In this document: positions 6,556-10,709 of the stretch, one piece after another
How positions within the stretch are numbered: the first letter of the stretch is position 1
Layout of the letters: every line of letters begins with the position of its first letter
Origin: Candidatus Iainarchaeum sp.
GTDB taxonomy: Archaea; Iainarchaeota; Iainarchaeia; Iainarchaeales; DTGL01
Length of the DNA stretch: 10,709 bases
Reading direction: 5' to 3'
Assembly: GCA_021161055.1 (NCBI GenBank)
Contig: JAGHBI010000083.1
Span: forward strand, 1-10,709
Made by a program: the position numbers and the translations under genes
The notes under the pieces: generated by a model
Database searches by the model: none
What the model was told of the DNA's origin: nothing
Seen by the model: only the letters and a program-made list of their open reading frames with translations

Positions 6556-7575
6556 GTCTGTAGCGCAGCAGTGCTGCTATGCCACCAAGCGATTCAAGCT
6601 TTTTCCCAGGCTCATATTCTGAATTGAATATATGCACCTTCGCTTGCGCTTTTTCCGAGGTTTCAATTATTTCCGCAATTTCTTCCCTCTTTTCAACAAG
6701 CAGTTTATCGAGCACAAGCAGGGTTTCAATAGCGCCCGATTCAGACGCCTTCTTAACCTCTGCTATCCCATAGATTGCTAGGCCATCCTTTGCTATTTCC
6801 CCCAGTAATTTTTCGATAAGATTCGATTCTTCCACTATTTGTGCTTCTCTGGCTATTTTTGCAATTGCTGGCCCTTTTATGAGCTCATTTATGCCTGTAA
6901 GCCCTGTTGTGCTTATACCCTCAACGAATACCTTGCCTTTAAATCCCTTCTCCCGCAAAAATTCTGCAAATTCATTCTTCACAAACCCAGGACCTGCAAC
7001 AATAACATTGCCTATACTATAATCAAGTATCTTTTTTGCAATATTGCCAAAGTATTCCTTTCTCCATTGCTCTGCTTCAAAAATCTTTCCTGACTTTGCA
7101 GAGCGTATCTCTGCCCTTATTTCATACCTGAAATCCCTCAGCAGGGCTACTGTTGCGTGCTCATCATCAAGAACAACAAGCAGAATTTCCTGCCTGCTTG
7201 CGTTTTTTGCTTTCTTCAACCTCTCTATGTGGTGCTTCATCAAAGCCTTTTTCACAATCTTGTATTTCTTGTTTGGTTCAATCTCAATGACCTGCATCGA
7301 GCCGAAAGGCAGGTCGGAGGCGCTGCCACCAATTATTTTTCCGCTAACCCTCAAAGCTTTTCCGAACCTGTCAAATGTGCTCTTTTCAACCTCTAATTCA
7401 ACAAGGAATGTTTTTCTTATTGTGGCGCTGCCTTCTTTACCTTTCTCCTTTCGCGATGTGATGCCACTTACTATATCCCCTTTTTCGATTATCTTGCTTA
7501 AATGCCATAGGTCATCCTCGGTTTCGGGAATGACGCTAACAGTTGCGTGCTTTCATCAAGCCTTATTATTCGCAT
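6545..7575 (-). CDS. pelA: mRNA surveillance protein Pelota, with an apparent -1 frameshift near codon 11
   Basis: Ribosome rescue factor that enters the A site of stalled ribosomes and, with ABCE1, splits them. An intact frame covers about 330 codons to the stop at 6545. It includes the Sm-like N-terminal domain (DDLWHL, GDIVSGITSRK), the central domain (VVLDDEHATVALL) and the eL30-like C-terminal domain (IYGIAEVKKA, ending LGGIAALLRYRL). The family's first residues are also present from ATG 7575 (MRIIRLDESTQ), but in another frame that meets a TAA at 7500-7498. The two halves join at about 7543, where the codon after Gln11 must re-read one A. With one extra base the product would be 343 residues, normal for archaeal Pelota, and the conserved DDLW falls at the expected position 21-24. 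An undercalled A in an AA run is the simplest cause. A start at TTG 7354 would lose the N-terminal domain and is unlikely. Confidence 0.9.
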
Positions 7576-7597
7576 AATAAGCCTTATATTCAACAGC

Positions 7598-7607
7598 TTT
7601 TTTAAAA
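7598..7607 (-). promoter_or_regulatory. TATA-like box for pelota
   Basis: On the minus strand, TTTTAAAAAA lies 23-32 bases before the pelota ATG at 7575. No Shine-Dalgarno is present, so the transcript is probably leaderless with the ATG at or next to its 5' end. This position also supports ATG 7575, rather than a downstream codon, as the pelota start. Confidence 0.5.
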
Positions 7608-7618
7608 GGTGTCGAATA

Positions 7619-7627
7619 TTTTATATA
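7619..7627 (+). promoter_or_regulatory. TATA box for ABCE1
   Basis: TTTATATAT, centred about 25 bases before the ATG at 7648, matches the archaeal TATA box in sequence and in spacing for a leaderless mRNA. It lies inside the upstream stretch that would be coding if the GTG at 7609 were the start, which argues for ATG 7648. Together with the pelota box it forms a compact divergent promoter region of 72 bases. Confidence 0.6.
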
Positions 7628-7647
7628 TTTCGAAAGGTTGGTTAATT

Positions 7648-9414
7648 ATGGCCTCGAATTGGCGTATAAGGATTGCGGTTATAGATTTCAATAGGTGTTT
7701 CCCGGAAAAATGCGGTTTTCTATGCAAGCGCGTATGTCCCATAAATCGCTCGGGAAAGGAATGCATAACAGTTGTTGATGATAAGCCGCGCATTTCAGAA
7801 CAGCTCTGTACAGCTTGCAAGATTTGCGTTCACAAATGCCCATTCAATGCGATAAGCATAGTGAACCTTACCGCAAAACTGGTCAATCAGGTTCATTGTT
7901 ATGGAAAGAACAGATTCAGGCTTTATGGGTTGCCAATGCCAGCAATAAGCAAAGTTGTTGGCCTTATAGGGCGCAATGGCATCGGAAAATCAACAGCGTT
8001 AAAAATTCTTGCAGGCAAAATTGTGCCAAGACCTGATTGCGAGCGCAGAGCCAGCTATGAAGAAGTTATCGAACTCTTCAAAGGGAAGGAGCTTCAAGCC
8101 TATTTCGAAAGGCTTCAGAGATCCGAAATCAGGGTTGCGTTCAAGCCTCAGGAAATATCCAAGATTCAGGAATCATTCGATGGAAGCGTCGATGAGCTCC
8201 TGAAGATGTTCGATGAGCGAAATATGCTCAACGAGGTTGTAGATAAACTCAGGCTCAGGCAGATATTAAAAAGCAGGGTCTCGCAGCTCTCTGGTGGAGA
8301 ATTGCAGAAGCTGGCTATTGCAATCTGCCTGTTAAAAAATGCCGAGCTTTACTTCTTCGACGAACCTTCCTCATACTTGGATGTGCAGGAGAGGCTTCTG
8401 GTTGCCAAAATAATCAGAGAGCTTGCTGAAAGCAACAAGTATGTGATGGTTGTGGAGCATGACCTGGCTGTGCTTGATTATTTGAGCGATTTTATCCATG
8501 TGCTCTTCGGCTCCAAAGGGGTTTATGGTGTGGTAAGCTCACGAATGAGTGTTTTAAATGGTATAAATCAGTACCTTGAAGGATATCTGAAAAACGAGAA
8601 TATCCGCTTTAGGGACAAGGAGCTAAGCTTCGCTAGCGTTGAAACCGTTTCAAAAAAGAATGTTCCTTTTATAACGTACCCAGCGTTCAAAAAGACCTAT
8701 GAAAAATTTTCGCTATCGGTAGAATCGGGAACGATAATGCGTTCAGAGGTGCTTGGCATTTTAGGTCCGAACGCTATAGGCAAAACCACTTTTGTGAAGG
8801 TTTTGGCAGGTATAACAGAGTCTGATTCTGGAAACCTCGGTTTAAATCTTAAGCTAGCATACAAACCACAGTATCTTAAAGTTGAAAGCGATGCAACAGT
8901 TGAACAGTTTGTTGCAAGCCAGATACTTGACAAAGAACTTTTTGAAGCCGAGGCAAACAAACGCTTGCACATAAGCGATCTCTATGATTATAAACTGAAT
9001 GAGCTCAGTGGCGGTGAATTGCAGAGAGTTTCAATTGCGGTTACTCTTTGCAAAGACGCTGAACTTTACCTTCTTGATGAACCCTCAGCATTTCTTGATA
9101 TTGAAGAAAGGTTGAACGCTGCTGCATTCATAAAGTCTGTTATTGAAAGAGGTAATAAGGCATGCATTGTTGTAGACCACGACCTTTTATTCCAAGACTA
9201 TCTTTGTGATAGACTCGTAGTGTTTGAAGGCGAACCCGCAAAATACGGCAGAGCTCTAGTCCCTGAAAGTAAAGAAAACGCAATGAACAGGTTCTTAAAA
9301 ACACTTGGGATAACCTTCAGGCGCGATGCGCAAACAGGCAGACCAAGAGCCAACAAGCCGGGATCTGTAAAGGACCAAGAGCAGAAGAAGGCAGGGAAAT
9401 ATTACTACCTGTAG
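7648..9414 (+). CDS. abce1: Ribosome recycling ATPase ABCE1 / RNase L inhibitor homolog (Rli1)
   Basis: Cytoplasmic twin-ATPase that splits ribosomes after termination or rescue, together with aRF1 or Pelota. The product is 588 residues, the family norm. The N-terminal domain carries two 4Fe-4S clusters: Cys17, 22, 26, 30 and Cys54, 57, 60, 64, both ending in CP. NBD1 has Walker A GRNGIGKST (108-116), signature LSGGE (214-218), Walker B Asp238-Glu239 and switch His271. NBD2 has GPNAIGKTT (373-381), LSGGE (453-457), Asp477-Glu478 and His511. The tail TFRRDAQTGRPRANKPGS is typical. All catalytic residues are intact. ATG 7648 is preferred over the GTG at 7609 because the longer version adds 13 non-family residues and would bury the TATA box. 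It is divergent from pelota, and its TAG is directly followed by the stop of the convergent DUF4139 gene, leaving no intergenic base. Confidence 0.97.
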   Translation: MASNWRIRIAVIDFNRCFPEKCGFLCKRVCPINRSGKECITVVDDKPRISEQLCTACKICVHKCPFNAISIVNLTAKLVNQVHCYGKNRFRLYGLPMPAISKVVGLIGRNGIGKSTALKILAGKIVPRPDCERRASYEEVIELFKGKELQAYFERLQRSEIRVAFKPQEISKIQESFDGSVDELLKMFDERNMLNEVVDKLRLRQILKSRVSQLSGGELQKLAIAICLLKNAELYFFDEPSSYLDVQERLLVAKIIRELAESNKYVMVVEHDLAVLDYLSDFIHVLFGSKGVYGVVSSRMSVLNGINQYLEGYLKNENIRFRDKELSFASVETVSKKNVPFITYPAFKKTYEKFSLSVESGTIMRSEVLGILGPNAIGKTTFVKVLAGITESDSGNLGLNLKLAYKPQYLKVESDATVEQFVASQILDKELFEAEANKRLHISDLYDYKLNELSGGELQRVSIAVTLCKDAELYLLDEPSAFLDIEERLNAAAFIKSVIERGNKACIVVDHDLLFQDYLCDRLVVFEGEPAKYGRALVPESKENAMNRFLKTLGITFRRDAQTGRPRANKPGSVKDQEQKKAGKYYYL

Positions 9415-10709
9415 CTACCAGCAACTCATTATTGTATAGGTAAGGGTTGCCTCCCCATCTGCTTCCACAGGCACTTTGAACTCAAAGGTGTAAGCGTCCT
9501 TCTTTTCATACTCGTGGCTCGAACTTATAACACTGCTTTCTCCATAGGCTTTCTGCACAACAGTTACAGCCACATTTTCACTTTTGTGGTTCCTTATGCT
9601 TACCTCATATGATTTCTTACGGCAATTATCTCCAATCTTCTCATCGCCTGTTGTTTTCTTTTCTGCAACTATATCAAACGCATAACCCAAAAAAAGCCTA
9701 ACCTTCTCATCCTTAGGCGTGTGCTCGATTGAGTCTTCTCCAATGAACTGAAGCTTTCCCTGCGAATCCTCCTTATAGACTCTCACTGTGCCTTTGGGCA
9801 GCGGAATACCTAAATTGTTCGCTTCAGAATTCTCAAAGGAAACCATAACCTTAACCTTGTTGCCTGTGCTTCTGCGCCAGTAATAATAGCTTGCGTCTTC
9901 AAATACGTATTCCTTCTTTAATGGTACGCTTGTGGCTTTGAGCAAACTTATCTGCTTCGTTTCATTATTCTTTATATCCGTCTTTCTTTCAAGGGTGTAC
10001 ATATGGTACTCAAACAGCGCTTCTTCCGCAAATTGCTTTACTGAAGGCGTTGGGGCAGCTTTTTCATACTTATACTCATAATAGCGCTCGGTAGGCTTTA
10101 CAATATGAAGCTCGCCTGCAATAAGCTTTAGGCTTGTGTTCGGATAGCTCGTTCCTGAATTGTTCTTTATTGTGACCCAGCCTGTGAGCTCTGCGCTGCT
10201 TTCATCAGCGCTAACATTTGCAACGTAGCTTGCCTCCCATGTTAGACCTTCTGTTAGATAGCTCGTCTGTGTTTTATGCACGCCTTCGTTTTCTGTGTAC
10301 AGCTTCCACACAAGCGTAGGTTTTGTGAGCAGACCCTCTGGTAGCTCGGGAAACTCAAACCTTGTTACCTCATTGAGTGCTATTATTTTTCCCTCGCTTT
10401 CAAGCACTACCATATTATTCCTATAACTCAAAAGCCTTCCAGTGAAAACGTTGCCGTCTTTCGTATGAACCGTTATTACCTTATCCAAATATTTTTCCAG
10501 AATCTTTTCCAGATTCACAATGTCGTATTCGTAGTTCTGCTCAACAACAAATGCATTCGGATCTGTCAGATCGGAAAAAAGCACGGTGTCTGGTTTTATT
10601 AGTGCTGCAATATCCTCATACTTCACGAGGTTCAAACCACTTTTGAGAGGCAAACTTCGATACTCCTTAACAAGTGCAAGGTTCTGGTTGTATATTGTGA
10701 GCTCTGTAC
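9415..10709 (-). CDS. DUF4139 domain-containing protein, probably exported; 5' end outside window
   Basis: The frame is open to the right edge, giving 430 residues. The TTG at 10653 is not the true start, since family-like sequence (TELTIYNQNLALVKEYR) is read before it. A signal peptide, expected for this family, would lie off the window. In order, the protein shows the N-terminal segment with GLNLVKYEDIAALIKPDTV and then a small barrel-like stretch (KVITVHTKDGNVFTGRLLSYRNNMVVLES) resembling an Sm-like insertion. Next comes the DUF4139 beta-rich part, marked by LVWKLY, YLTEGLTWEASYVANV, AELTGWVTIKNNSGTSYPNTSLKLIAGE and later IRNHKSENVAVTVVQ. The product ends with TLTYTIMSCW. The function of DUF4139 proteins is unknown; they are widespread secreted or surface proteins. 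The stop abuts the ABCE1 stop, with the two genes converging. Confidence 0.88.
   Translation of the reverse strand, partial: TELTIYNQNLALVKEYRSLPLKSGLNLVKYEDIAALIKPDTVLFSDLTDPNAFVVEQNYEYDIVNLEKILEKYLDKVITVHTKDGNVFTGRLLSYRNNMVVLESEGKIIALNEVTRFEFPELPEGLLTKPTLVWKLYTENEGVHKTQTSYLTEGLTWEASYVANVSADESSAELTGWVTIKNNSGTSYPNTSLKLIAGELHIVKPTERYYEYKYEKAAPTPSVKQFAEEALFEYHMYTLERKTDIKNNETKQISLLKATSVPLKKEYVFEDASYYYWRRSTGNKVKVMVSFENSEANNLGIPLPKGTVRVYKEDSQGKLQFIGEDSIEHTPKDEKVRLFLGYAFDIVAEKKTTGDEKIGDNCRKKSYEVSIRNHKSENVAVTVVQKAYGESSVISSSHEYEKKDAYTFEFKVPVEADGEATLTYTIMSCW

Noticed and set aside
7535..7550. Programmed -1 frameshifting as the explanation for split pelota
   Set aside because: The junction (around GCACGCAACTG) has no X-XXY-YYZ slippery heptamer and no obvious downstream stem, and pelota is not known to use recoding. 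An undercalled A or a real deletion is simpler.
7044..7577. A 177-codon open frame on the plus strand opposite pelota
   Set aside because: It runs antisense to clear Pelota coding sequence, its product is low-complexity and hydrophobic with no family likeness, and it has no promoter or ribosome binding site of its own.
7609..7647. GTG 7609 as the start of ABCE1
   Set aside because: It would add 13 residues unlike any ABCE1 N-terminus and would place the TATA box inside the coding sequence. ATG 7648 fits both the family alignment and a leaderless promoter.
1..10709. tRNA, rRNA, CRISPR repeats, insertion sequences, long direct or inverted repeats
   Set aside because: No cloverleaf-like sequence, repeat array, transposase gene or terminal inverted repeats could be seen. 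Intergenic gaps are all under 75 bases, leaving little room for hidden genes.

Overview
This window is a dense stretch of an archaeal chromosome. Gaps between genes run from none to about 70 bases, and both strands are used. The archaeal origin is clear from the gene content: ABCE1/RLI, Pelota, Taw3 (TYW3 family), an archaeal-type Elp3 and an archaeal type II/IV secretion ATPase. The signals agree. Several genes have an A/T-rich TATA-like box about 22-38 bases before the ATG and no Shine-Dalgarno sequence, as expected for leaderless archaeal transcripts. The compactness and the short membrane or secreted proteins of no known function would suit a small-genome (DPANN-like) archaeon, but the lineage cannot be fixed from this window.

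Layout. (1) 1-1188, plus strand: the end of a VirB11/TadA/archaellum-type secretion ATPase whose start lies off the left edge. (2) 1178-2936, minus strand: a tight operon of metallophosphoesterase, taw3 and thpR, with 4-base ATGA overlaps at both junctions. (3) 2981-5340, plus strand: a secreted or membrane-anchored protein of unknown function followed 11 bases later by elp3. (4) 5371-6555, plus strand: three small genes, which are a possible winged-helix protein, a compact Rossmann/CARF-like protein and a membrane-anchored Holliday-junction-resolvase-like (PD-(D/E)XK) protein. (5) 6545-9414: pelota (minus) and ABCE1 (plus), transcribed divergently from a 72-base intergenic region with a TATA-like box for each. 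(6) 9415-10709, minus strand: most of a DUF4139-type protein whose N-terminus lies off the right edge.

Functional themes. tRNA and RNA processing (Taw3 on G37 of tRNA-Phe, Elp3 on U34, ThpR on cyclic phosphate or 2'-5' linkages) sits beside ribosome rescue and recycling (Pelota plus ABCE1). The Pelota/ABCE1 pairing makes functional sense, because the two proteins act together to split stalled ribosomes.

The most notable anomaly is in pelota. Its conserved N-terminus is present but in two reading frames, joined by an apparent one-base deletion at an AA dinucleotide around codon 11. It is either a sequencing error or a real lesion in a broadly conserved archaeal gene. I found no CRISPR array, tRNA, rRNA, insertion sequence or convincing long repeat. 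No previously undescribed multi-gene system is evident. The best candidates for novelty are the small proteins at 5371-6555 and the secreted protein upstream of elp3.
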